A DNA stretch of 21,855 nt from Candidatus Fermentibacterota bacterium (GTDB taxonomy: Bacteria > Fermentibacterota > Fermentibacteria > Fermentibacterales > Fermentibacteraceae), in NCBI GenBank assembly GCA_012523605.1, contig JAAYTY010000025.1:1-21855 (forward strand). The letters are read 5' to 3'. The translations under genes and the position numbers were made by a program. A model generated the notes under the pieces. It worked only from the letters and a program-made list of their open reading frames with translations. It was not told the DNA's origin and did not search any database. Of this stretch, positions 8,957 to 16,105 are shown one piece after another; within the stretch, counting starts at the first letter, position 1, and each line of letters starts with the position of its first letter.

Positions 8957-9660
8957 CGCCCCGGCCTTTCTCCAAGCAGAAACCTTCCCAGCCGGACGGT
9001 CGTGGCGCCCTCCATGACCGCCCATATGAAATCATCGCTCATTCCCATGGACAGTTCCCGGAGAGGCAGGCCGGTCCTTGCGCCGACCTCGTCACGGATG
9101 CTCCTGAGAAGGGCGAATGCGCTTCTGGAAGCCCTCTCCCCGACAGCAAGCGGACCCACCGTGAGCAGGCCTGCCGGCTCGAGGCCCGACGAGCGGCACT
9201 CGATGACGACCTTCTCAAGCTCCCCTGCATCGGGGGCAAAGCCGTGCTTGGAGGGCTCTCCGGACGTGTTGACCTCCAGCAGAATGCCGGGGGCGATCCT
9301 TCCGGCGGAGCGGCGCGCTATCTCTGCGACGATGCCTGCGCCGGCGACCGAGTCGATCCAGTGGAAGTCCCTCACGGCCTGCCTGACCTCGCCCCGGTGC
9401 AGAGGCCCTATCAGGTGGAACTCGGCCCTGTCGCGGCCCACGGCCGCGATCTTCCGGCCCCCCTCGGAGACCCTGTTCTCCCCTACGAGGCGGATTCCGG
9501 CCTCCACGGCCGCCAGAACCACATAGGGCGGATGGTTCTTCGTGACGGCCATGACGGAAACCGCGCCCGGCCCGTCGGGCAGACCGGCGGCGGCGCGTGC
9601 CGAGGCCACGGCCTCCATGGCCCTTTCGAGATTCGACCTGATGGCGCAGGAGAGGTCCAT
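8953..9660 (-). CDS. yggS: YggS/PROSC family pyridoxal-phosphate homeostasis protein
   Basis: A 235-residue alanine-racemase-like barrel protein that binds PLP and buffers vitamin B6 and amino-acid/keto-acid pools in the cytoplasm. The PLP lysine is in VMAVTK (Lys41). Other family blocks are GENRVSEGG, HLIGPLHRGEV, LEVNTSGEPSKHGF, LSMGMSDDFIWAVMEGATTVRLGR and the C-terminal GERPGR. Length is normal for the family. There is no ribosome-binding site before ATG 9660; instead TATATT ends six bases before the ATG, suggesting a leaderless transcript. The gene lies 42 bases after comM and about 85 bases before divIVA on the same strand. Confidence 0.93.
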   Translation of the reverse strand: MDLSCAIRSNLERAMEAVASARAAAGLPDGPGAVSVMAVTKNHPPYVVLAAVEAGIRLVGENRVSEGGRKIAAVGRDRAEFHLIGPLHRGEVRQAVRDFHWIDSVAGAGIVAEIARRSAGRIAPGILLEVNTSGEPSKHGFAPDAGELEKVVIECRSSGLEPAGLLTVGPLAVGERASRSAFALLRSIRDEVGARTGLPLRELSMGMSDDFIWAVMEGATTVRLGRFLLGERPGR

Positions 9661-9666
9661 TGGCGG

Positions 9667-9672
9667 AATATA
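9667..9672 (-). promoter_or_regulatory. Possible -10 box for a leaderless yggS transcript
   Basis: TATATT on the minus strand ends six bases before the yggS ATG, so transcription would start on or next to the start codon. No Shine-Dalgarno sequence is present. No convincing -35 box lies 16-18 bases further upstream, so this is weaker than the comM case. Confidence 0.35.
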
Positions 9673-9702
9673 GCCGGCGGGCGTGGTACGCCGGAACCTT
9701 CT

Positions 9703-11244
9703 TCAGGCCCTGTTCCAGTAATCCCTGTCGAGAGCCCTGTACTGCACGGCTTCGGCCACGTGGACACGCTCGATGACCGGCGAGCCGGAGAGGTCGGCCA
9801 CCGTCCGGGAGACCTTGAGTATCCTGTCGTAGGCGCGCGCCGAGAATCCGAAGTGCTCGACCGCCTCACGCAGGAAGGCCGCGGTGCCCGGGCTCAGCCT
9901 GCAGTGAACCCTTGCCTGGCGGGTACCCATGCCGGCATTGCAGAAGATCCCGCTTCCGCCGAAGCGCTCGATCTGGAGCGCCCTCGCGGCGGCCACCCTC
10001 GCGGCCACGGCTCTTGAACTCTCACCCTGGAGCCCCTCGCCCGCCATCTCCTCGTACTTCACGGGGGGCACCTCTATGTGTATGTCGATCCTGTCGAGCA
10101 GGGGGCCGGAGATCCTGTGGAGGTACGACTCTATCTGCGCGGAGCCGCAGGTGCAGGACTTCCTGGGATCCGTCAGGTAGCCGCACGGGCAGGGGTTCAT
10201 CGCCGCCGCCAGCATGAACCTCGCGGGATAGGTGAGGCTGGTGGCGGCCCGGGAGATGGTAACGGTGCCGTCCTCCATCGGCTGGCGCAGCACTTCCAGC
10301 ACGTTGCGCCTGAACTCGGGAAGCTCGTCGAGGAAGAGCACGCCGTTGTGCGCCAGGCTCGCCTCTCCGGGCCTCGGATGCGCTCCGCCGCCTATCAGCC
10401 CTGCGTCGGACACGGTGTGGTGGGGCGCCCTGAAGGGTCGTTCGGAGACCAGAGGCCTTTTCTCGGACAGCATTCCAGCCACGCTGTGTATGCGGGTGGT
10501 CTCGAGAGCCTCCTCGGGGGTCAGCGGCGGCAGGATTCCCGGAAGCCGGCGGGCCAGCATCGTCTTCCCTGACCCGGGGGGGCCGATCATGAGGATGTTG
10601 TGCCCGCCGGCCGCGGCCACCTCCAGGGCCCTCTTGGCCTGCTCCTGCCCGCGGACATCGGCGAGATCGAGCCCGGGGCCGGCGGAGAGCCCGGAAAGGG
10701 CGTCTTCGGGGGGAGGCACCGGCTCCATCTCCAGCGATCCGCTGAGGAAGCCGACCACCTGCCCCAGCGAGTCGGCCGCGTACACCTTCTGTCCGAATGC
10801 GAGCGAAGCCTCGGCGGAGTTGGCCCGGGGAACCACCAGCCCGTCGTGGCCCAGGGCCCGTGCCCCGAGCGCCATCGGCAGCATCCCCCTCACAGGGCGG
10901 AGACTGCCGTCGAGCGCCAGCTCGCCGACCAGGACGACGGACATGGCCCGCTCCGAGGGCACGACCTCCGCTGCAGCCAGGACGCCCACAGCTATGGGAA
11001 GATCGAACCCGGACCCCTCCTTCCTCCGGTCGGCCGGAGCGAGGTTCACGGTGGTCTTGCGGCCGGGCAGGCACACGCCGAGGTTCGAAATCGCCGAGAG
11101 CACTCGCTCCCTGGCCTCCTTCACGGCGTTGTCGGGAAGGCCGACGACGGTGAAGGTGGGCAGCCCCCTCGCCATGTCCACCTCCACATCGACGGGATAG
11201 CCGTCGATCCCGGAGAGGCCCAGGCCGCGCATTCTGGCAAGCAT
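9703..11244 (-). CDS. comM: YifB/ComM-family AAA+ ATPase (Mg-chelatase-like)
   Basis: A 513-residue protein (516 from ATG 11253). It has the ComM order: N-terminal Lon-protease-like/ChlI domain (LSGIDGYPVDVEVD, GLPTFTVVGLPD, NLAPAD), AAA+ module with Walker A GPPGSGKT (about 221-228) and Walker B GVLFLDE (about 301-307), then a CPCGY...CTCG cysteine cluster and a Mg-chelatase C-terminal domain. In naturally transformable bacteria ComM is a branch-migration helicase acting on incoming DNA, but the family is widespread. I prefer the ATG at 11244 because family members begin MLAR and because the best promoter would place the transcript start one base before it. The usual upstream neighbour yraN is 5.7 kb away, separated by a plus-strand cassette. 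Confidence 0.93.
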   Translation of the reverse strand: MLARMRGLGLSGIDGYPVDVEVDMARGLPTFTVVGLPDNAVKEARERVLSAISNLGVCLPGRKTTVNLAPADRRKEGSGFDLPIAVGVLAAAEVVPSERAMSVVLVGELALDGSLRPVRGMLPMALGARALGHDGLVVPRANSAEASLAFGQKVYAADSLGQVVGFLSGSLEMEPVPPPEDALSGLSAGPGLDLADVRGQEQAKRALEVAAAGGHNILMIGPPGSGKTMLARRLPGILPPLTPEEALETTRIHSVAGMLSEKRPLVSERPFRAPHHTVSDAGLIGGGAHPRPGEASLAHNGVLFLDELPEFRRNVLEVLRQPMEDGTVTISRAATSLTYPARFMLAAAMNPCPCGYLTDPRKSCTCGSAQIESYLHRISGPLLDRIDIHIEVPPVKYEEMAGEGLQGESSRAVAARVAAARALQIERFGGSGIFCNAGMGTRQARVHCRLSPGTAAFLREAVEHFGFSARAYDRILKVSRTVADLSGSPVIERVHVAEAVQYRALDRDYWNRA

Positions 11245-11251
11245 GGCCTCC

Positions 11252-11279
11252 ATTGTAGCCGGGGCCGGTTTTTTTTCAA
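11252..11279 (-). promoter_or_regulatory. comM: Promoter for a leaderless comM transcript
   Basis: On the minus strand TTGAAA (11279-11274) lies 16 bases from TACAAT (11257-11252). The -10 box overlaps the upstream candidate ATG at 11253, so transcription should begin at about 11245, one base before the ATG at 11244. This makes the 11253 ATG unlikely and predicts a leaderless comM mRNA. Boxes are seen; use is inferred. Confidence 0.5.
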
Positions 11280-11343
11280 GAGGTATTCAAACGGCGGGCA
11301 CAACACGGGCCGGAGGACGACCGCGCAGAAGAGGCTTCCATCT

Positions 11344-11372
11344 TTGACCGGGAACAAAGGTAGGAATATCTT
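11344..11372 (+). promoter_or_regulatory. Sigma70-type promoter for the methyltransferase-reductase cassette
   Basis: TTGACC (11344-11349), a 17-base spacer, and TATCTT (11367-11372). The same -10 sequence, TATCTT, occurs in the divIVA promoter. Predicted start is about 11379, leaving a leader of roughly 214 nt before the ATG at 11593, unusually long in a window where most genes abut or overlap. Confidence 0.55.
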
Positions 11373-11412
11373 CGCGAACATCCGCCACAGATCGGGAAGG
11401 GGAACATGACAG

Positions 11413-11489
11413 GCGCCGCACTGGTTCGAAGCAAAGCCTGAGGCCGGGTGGAGGAGCCCGGTACGGGCTCCGGACCAGGGCCGCGGCGC
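11413..11489 (+). ncRNA. Structured 5' leader element, candidate riboswitch or cis-regulatory RNA
   Basis: Perfect or near-perfect pairing can be read by eye. GCGCCGC (11413-11419) pairs with GCGGCGC (11483-11489), extended outward by a G-U pair. CTGGTTC (11421-11427) pairs with GGACCAG (11472-11478) with one G-U. Inside are a 7-bp hairpin GGAGCCC/GGGCTCC with a GGTAC loop (11453-11471) and a small GCC-TGA-GGC hairpin (11436-11444), making a three-way junction with unpaired purine-rich strands (GAAGCAAA and CGGGTGGA). It matches no riboswitch consensus I can recall. Regulation of the downstream cassette is inference from position. Confidence 0.45.
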
Positions 11490-11522
11490 TGACCCCCGGG
11501 GATTCATACTCCGCGAAGGCAG

Positions 11523-11555
11523 CGGCACGGCCGCCAGAACGGCCTCGCCGTGCCG
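11523..11555 (+). promoter_or_regulatory. Strong leader hairpin between the structured element and the start codon
   Basis: CGGCACGGC (11523-11531) pairs perfectly with GCCGTGCCG (11547-11555), with an inner GCC/GGC helix around AGAAC. No T-run follows, so it is not a standard intrinsic terminator. It lies 26 bases before the ribosome-binding site and could be an expression platform or a transcript-stabilising stem. Confidence 0.4.
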
Positions 11556-11592
11556 GGACGGTTCGCCCGGCGACTTCGAGGGAGGGATCGGT

Positions 11593-12393
11593 ATGAAGAG
11601 GACCAACGCGAAGCTGACGGATGTGCAGGGGGTTTACAGCGGCCCGGAGGGAGACCTCTGGGAGCTGATCATGGGCGAGCAGATACACATCGGGGGATTC
11701 TCCCAGTCAAAGATCCTCGCCGACCTCGCCGGCATCGGCAGGGACGAAAAGGTGCTCGACCTCTGTTCGGCGCTGGGCGCGGGTCTGAGGTTCCTGGCGA
11801 AGTTTTACGGCGCCAGAGGCTTCGGTCTTGACGCCACGGAGAAGATGCTCGAGAAGGCCGCAGCCAGAACCGCCGAGGACGGTCTTTCGGGGCAGATCGA
11901 GTTCAAGAAGGGGAACGTCGAGAGCATCCCCTGGTCCGACGGTTTCTTCGACGTCGTATGGGGCGAGGACGCCTGGTGCTACGTCGAGAACAAGGATCGG
12001 ATGATAGCCGAGGCCGCCAGGGTTCTTCGCAGGGGCGGCAGGATCGCCTTCAGCGACTGGGTCGAAGGCCCGAAGGGCTGGAGCGAGGAGACCGCCGCCA
12101 GGATCTGCGGATTCATGAAGTTCCCATACGTGGAATCCCAGAAGAGCTACGAGGAGAAGCTCCGGAAGAACGGCTTCTCCATCAGGTCGTCGGAGGACTG
12201 CACCCCCCACTTCGCCTCCTGCTGCGACCTTTACATCAGGATGCTGACCGAGCAGCTCACCTTCGACGCGCTGAGGATAATCGGCTGGGACATGGAAATG
12301 TTCAAGGCGATGGGCGGCGAGATGGCGTTCATGGCCGAGAAGGCGCATGCCGGCGAGTTCGGGCGCTGCCGGATCGTCGCGGTGAAGGACTGA
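11593..12393 (+). CDS. Class I SAM-dependent methyltransferase, sarcosine/dimethylglycine-methyltransferase-like
   Basis: A 266-residue soluble enzyme with the Rossmann methyltransferase fold. IMGEQIHIGGF (26-36) resembles the GENIHxG segment of sarcosine/dimethylglycine and phosphoethanolamine methyltransferases. The SAM-binding loop is VLDLCSALGAG (54-64), in which the usual first two glycines of the GxGxG loop are Cys and Ala. GLDAT (78-82), NVESIPWSDGFFDVVWGEDAW (motif II/III region) and ARVLRRGGRIAFSDW (142-156) follow. The acceptor is unknown; the family hints at a small amine or thiol but does not prove it. GGAGGG lies six bases before ATG. It is the first gene of the plus-strand cassette, five bases before the HgdB-like gene, so a joint pathway with the reductase genes is likely. 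Confidence 0.8.
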   Translation: MKRTNAKLTDVQGVYSGPEGDLWELIMGEQIHIGGFSQSKILADLAGIGRDEKVLDLCSALGAGLRFLAKFYGARGFGLDATEKMLEKAAARTAEDGLSGQIEFKKGNVESIPWSDGFFDVVWGEDAWCYVENKDRMIAEAARVLRRGGRIAFSDWVEGPKGWSEETAARICGFMKFPYVESQKSYEEKLRKNGFSIRSSEDCTPHFASCCDLYIRMLTEQLTFDALRIIGWDMEMFKAMGGEMAFMAEKAHAGEFGRCRIVAVKD

Positions 12394-12398
12394 CCCCG

Positions 12399-13499
12399 GT
12401 GGGCTCCGGAGCGGAACACCTCGATCTCCTGCGCGAGCGGCTCCGCTCCGAGACCATGGCTCTGGAGGGATTCAGGTCGGACGGGGGGAGGGCGCTGGGA
12501 AGCCTGTGCTTCGCCTTCCCCCCGGCCATCGGCGCGGGGCTCGGGATGCGGCCGGTCAGGGTCCTCGCCGGAGCCACGCAGGAGATGGAATCGCTGGGAG
12601 AGCGGTTCGTCAGGCCCGATGTCTGCCCGCTCGCGAAGTCCGCGCTGGGAGCGGTCTCATCGAGAGCGGGTCTCCACGGCATGATAGACGCATGGGTCGG
12701 CATGTACACGTGCGATCAGACGAGACGCCTCTTCCAGGAGCTGTCCCGCCTCACGGGCGCCGTGGTTCATCACCTCCAGCTTCCGGCGACAAGGACTCCG
12801 GAAGCCCGGGAGTTCTTCGTATCACAGATCGAAAGGCTCGTGTCGGACCTCTCCGCGACGGTCGCCGGCCGGCCCTACGACCGCGACAGCGCCGCCGGGT
12901 GGGAGACGGGGCGGCAGGTCTCCGCGGCCCTCCTGACCTCGCTGGCCTCATCCTGCTCGGTACCCCCTGTGGCGCTGCACCTCATGTACCGCCTTCTGGA
13001 CTTCGCCAGGCCGGAGGGACTCTCCGCGGCCTTTTCCGAGGCGGCATCCCTGGTCACGGACTGGCGCCCGCGGTTCCCCGTCGCGGTGACGGGGAGCCCC
13101 CTCCTCCTCGAGGAAGACTACATTCCGCGCTTCCTCGAGCGGCGGGGCATCGCGATGATACCCCTGGGCTGCTCTGGCGGACAGAACGCCATTCCCGACG
13201 GAAGACACTGCTCGGGCGACCCTGCGTGCCTCGCCGGGGTCTGGTTCGATTCGCTGCGATGCACCCGATGCAGGCCCAACGAGGCGACATTCGAGCACCT
13301 GGAGAGCGAGATCGCAAGAACCGGCTGCAGGGGGCTCATCGTCAAGTCGCTCAAGTTCTGCGACCTGTGGTTCACCGAGAAGGAGCGGATCCGCGCAAGG
13401 ATGCCGGTCCCGGTGCTCGTTCTGGACACGAGTTTCACGGTGGGCGAGACTGAAAGGCTCCGAACCCGGGTGGAGGCATTCATGGAGAGCATTTCGTGA
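12399..13499 (+). CDS. HgdB/BcrB-like 2-hydroxyacyl-CoA dehydratase-family iron-sulfur protein with Cys-rich insert
   Basis: From GTG 12399 the protein has 366 residues, near the family norm. The N-terminal segment GSLCFAFPPAIGAGLGMRPVRVL corresponds to the family GYFCSYVPEEIIxAAGxxPVRL block. Cys76 (DVCPLAKSALG), Cys105 (YTCDQTRR) and Cys321 (LKFCDLWF) sit where HgdB/BcrB proteins hold three [4Fe-4S] ligands, and the C-terminus DTSFTVGETERLRTRVEAFME is the family ending. Odd: five extra cysteines lie within residues 258-291, including C-x2-C. GTG is chosen because the conserved N-terminal block begins soon after it; the frame is open further upstream, but only inside the methyltransferase gene. 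The stop overlaps the next start by four bases. The family catalyses ATP-dependent one-electron reductions; substrate unknown. Confidence 0.8.
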   Translation: MGSGAEHLDLLRERLRSETMALEGFRSDGGRALGSLCFAFPPAIGAGLGMRPVRVLAGATQEMESLGERFVRPDVCPLAKSALGAVSSRAGLHGMIDAWVGMYTCDQTRRLFQELSRLTGAVVHHLQLPATRTPEAREFFVSQIERLVSDLSATVAGRPYDRDSAAGWETGRQVSAALLTSLASSCSVPPVALHLMYRLLDFARPEGLSAAFSEAASLVTDWRPRFPVAVTGSPLLLEEDYIPRFLERRGIAMIPLGCSGGQNAIPDGRHCSGDPACLAGVWFDSLRCTRCRPNEATFEHLESEIARTGCRGLIVKSLKFCDLWFTEKERIRARMPVPVLVLDTSFTVGETERLRTRVEAFMESIS

Positions 13500-16105
13500 G
13501 CCTCTCCGGAGCGCCCCGGAGGATTTCGTCCGCCGACTGGGAGACGCGGATAAGGGAGATCCCCGCCGAATACACGGACGGATGCAGGTTCCTCAGGAGC
13601 CTTGTTCCCGGCGGCGTCCCCTACCTGTTCAGCCCCTACGAGTACTCGTGCCGCGGCGACACTCTCCTCAGACGGCTGAAGTTCGACGACTCGCCCGCCG
13701 CCCTCAGGCTCTGGGCCTTCCTCTTCAGCGAGAAGGACAGGCTCTTCCTCGCGAAGGAGCGCGGCTGGAGGATCGTCGCCGCGATGAAGGACCTGGGCCA
13801 GACACCGGTGCTCTGCTACGCCTTCCCCGAAACCCTGACCTTCTATGCGGACGAGCTGTGGTGGGCTCCCTGCTTCTCGGAGGAGCCGCACCTCCTCGAG
13901 GAGGCCGCCAGGCTCGGAGCGGGCGAGGAGCTCTGCTACGTGAGGGCGGCTCTGGGGGCCATGGTCACTCTCGATTACTTCCCGAAGCCGGACCTGTGCA
14001 TCGCCGGCGTTGGAGCCTGCTGTGACGACTTCTCGGCGGTGATGCAGCTCGTAGAGGGTCTGGGGATCAGGACGCACTGGTGGGAGATGGCCGCCAGGCT
14101 GGAGGACCCTTCGTGGGCGCCCGGCGAGCGCTTCGAAGAGACCCCCTTCGGGCGCACCGTCCATCAGGCATCCGCCGTGGACTTCCTCGAAGGACAGATG
14201 CGCGGGGTGATCGGCGCCATGAGGGATCTGACGGGATTCGACCCCTCGGAGACCGATCTGGAGAGGAGCAGGGCCCTGTTCAACCGGATCCGGGGCCAGG
14301 TGAGGGATCTCAGGGAGATGGTGTACTCGAGGAAGCGCCCTCCACTTCCCGGTCTGGAGATGCTCCTTGCCGAATTCATCGCGATACACACATGCTCCGA
14401 GCCGGAGGAGAGCGTCAGGGTGCTCGACGACCTGATATCCACCGCGGCAGGACGGATCGAGCGGAACGAGTCGCCCCTGGAAGGCGACCCCCTGAGGGTG
14501 TTCTGGGCCACGCCCCCCACCGACGCGGCTCTCGTGACGCTCCTGGAGGATCTCGGAGGCTGCATCGCCGGGACGGACTACATGATCTCCCATGCGTACC
14601 TGCCCCTGGACACGACGAAGACCGTCGTGCGCTCGGTCGCGGAGAACTGCATGGACGACCTCATGGTCGGCTCTCCGCAGGCCAGGGCTCTCAGCATCGC
14701 CAGGCGGGCGGCGGAGTACGGCGCCGAGGGGGTCGTGGTTTCGGGCATCTTCGGCGCGAGCCACTGCCCGTACGAGGAGCGCGCGATAGAGGAGGTCGTG
14801 GAGCGCGAGGCCGGGATCCCCGTCCTCGCCTTCGACGTCCCCTACTCGCCGGGCAGGCTCAGCGAGCAGGTGGTCGGCAGGATGCAGGGATTCACGGAGC
14901 TTCTGCGGTCTAGGAGGTCGGGCAGAATCTCCGTCAGCGCCCCGGGATCGGCCGCCGGGCCGACCCGGCCCGAGGAGGACCCCTTCGAGTACTTCAGGAA
15001 CTCGATGTCATACGAGGTGGACGCGGTCAGGGACCTGAAGAGGCGCGGCGCGGGCGTGGTGGGCATCTACTGCGAGTACACGCCCAGGGAGGTCATCATG
15101 GCCGCCGGAGCCCTGCCGGTGTGCCTCTGCGGAGCCAGCAGGCGCACGATACCCCCGGCGGAGACGGTCCTCCCCTCGAACCTCTGCCCGCTGATAAAGT
15201 CGTCGTTCGGATACATCATCACCAACAGGTGCCCGTTCTACACCGTCAGCGACATGATAGTCGCCGAGACCACCTGCGACGGCAAGAAGAAGATGTACGA
15301 GCTGATCGCCGACAGGAAGCCTCAGCACATCCTGGAACTCACCCAGAAGGTCGGAGAGCCGGAGGCCTTCGCCCACTGGCGGAACGAGGTGGAGAAACTG
15401 AGGGACGCTCTGGCGGGATTCTATGGAATTGAGATCACCGACGAGAGGCTGAGGCAGGCGATAAGGGACATGAACCGAGAGAGGGTCCTCCTCAGGACCG
15501 CGTTCGAGCTGGGCATGGAGGATCCGCCGGTCGCGACCGGCCTCGAGCTGATGAGCCTCCGCTACCGGGTGTCGGGGAACCCCGTCACATTGCGGATGCT
15601 GGAGCTGTTCGTCGCAAAGGTCCGTGAGCGCGCCGCGGGCGGATGGAGAGCGGCCCCTCCCGGCGCGCCCAGGGTTATGCTGACGGGCTGCCCCACGGCG
15701 AGGGATACGCTCAAGGTCGCAGAGGTGATCGAGGAGAGCGGAGGGATTGTCGTCGTCCAGGAGGCGTGTGCGGGGGTGAAGCCTCTGGAGACGCTCACCG
15801 AAGAGGCGGGAGACCCGCTGGAGGCCATAGCCCGCAAGCACTTCTCGATACCCTGCTCGTGCATGACGCCGAACAGGGGAAGGCAGGAGCTGATAACTGG
15901 CCTGGCCGAAAGGTACAGACCGTCGGCCGTCGTGGATCTCGTATGGCACGCCTGCCACACCTACAACATCGAGTCCTGGCTCATCGAGAAGCATGTAAGG
16001 GGCGAGCTGGGGCTTCCATATCTCAAGATCGAGACCGATTACTCGGAGTCCGACCGCGAACGTCTCGCGGTGAGGATCCAGACCCTTCTGGAGATGGCGC
16101 GATGA
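13496..16105 (+). CDS. Fusion of HgdB-like module and YjiM/double-cubane-cluster (DCCP) reductase module
   Basis: An 869-residue protein with two modules. Residues 1-475 are a divergent HgdB-like domain with candidate ligands Cys147, Cys175/176 and Cys424, ending IPVLAFDVPYSPGRLSEQVVGRM. Residues about 495-869 closely resemble E. coli YjiM and double-cubane-cluster proteins: GIYCEYTPREVIMAAGALPV, NLCPLIKSS (C564), NRCPF (C579), ETTCDGKKKMYE (C594), PCSCMTPNRGR (C787, C789), VWHACHTYNIES (C820), ETDYSESDRERLAVRIQ. DCCPs carry an [8Fe-9S] double cubane and reduce small molecules with an activase partner. A 20-residue Gly/Pro-rich linker (about 476-495) joins the modules. GTG start overlaps the upstream stop (GTGA), with GGAGAG six bases before it, and the stop overlaps the activase ATG. 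The fusion is unfamiliar to me. Reaction unknown. Confidence 0.8.
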   Translation: MSLSGAPRRISSADWETRIREIPAEYTDGCRFLRSLVPGGVPYLFSPYEYSCRGDTLLRRLKFDDSPAALRLWAFLFSEKDRLFLAKERGWRIVAAMKDLGQTPVLCYAFPETLTFYADELWWAPCFSEEPHLLEEAARLGAGEELCYVRAALGAMVTLDYFPKPDLCIAGVGACCDDFSAVMQLVEGLGIRTHWWEMAARLEDPSWAPGERFEETPFGRTVHQASAVDFLEGQMRGVIGAMRDLTGFDPSETDLERSRALFNRIRGQVRDLREMVYSRKRPPLPGLEMLLAEFIAIHTCSEPEESVRVLDDLISTAAGRIERNESPLEGDPLRVFWATPPTDAALVTLLEDLGGCIAGTDYMISHAYLPLDTTKTVVRSVAENCMDDLMVGSPQARALSIARRAAEYGAEGVVVSGIFGASHCPYEERAIEEVVEREAGIPVLAFDVPYSPGRLSEQVVGRMQGFTELLRSRRSGRISVSAPGSAAGPTRPEEDPFEYFRNSMSYEVDAVRDLKRRGAGVVGIYCEYTPREVIMAAGALPVCLCGASRRTIPPAETVLPSNLCPLIKSSFGYIITNRCPFYTVSDMIVAETTCDGKKKMYELIADRKPQHILELTQKVGEPEAFAHWRNEVEKLRDALAGFYGIEITDERLRQAIRDMNRERVLLRTAFELGMEDPPVATGLELMSLRYRVSGNPVTLRMLELFVAKVRERAAGGWRAAPPGAPRVMLTGCPTARDTLKVAEVIEESGGIVVVQEACAGVKPLETLTEEAGDPLEAIARKHFSIPCSCMTPNRGRQELITGLAERYRPSAVVDLVWHACHTYNIESWLIEKHVRGELGLPYLKIETDYSESDRERLAVRIQTLLEMAR

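Larger units (their letters stand above)
11254..11592. other. Divergent intergenic region between comM and the methyltransferase cassette
   Basis: This 339-base gap holds no convincing coding sequence. It contains the comM promoter at its left end, a plus-strand promoter at 11344-11372, and a GC-rich leader of about 214 nt with two strong inverted-repeat structures (11413-11489 and 11523-11555) that ends with the ribosome-binding site GGAGGG at 11581-11586, six bases before the methyltransferase ATG. Confidence 0.7.

Noticed and set aside
11431..11438. GCAAAGCC, a string also found in c-di-GMP-I (GEMM) riboswitches
   Set aside because: The neighbouring P1b hairpin and tetraloop-receptor elements of GEMM cannot be formed here; the surrounding pairing is different.
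11958..12398. Upstream extension of the HgdB-like gene to ATG 11958
   Set aside because: This stretch lies out of frame inside the methyltransferase gene and is not family-like; GTG 12399 gives a normal-length protein.
13118..14764. A 548-codon open frame on the minus strand opposite the reductase genes
   Set aside because: Low-complexity Arg/Gly/Glu/Pro-rich translation opposite two genes with strong family motifs.
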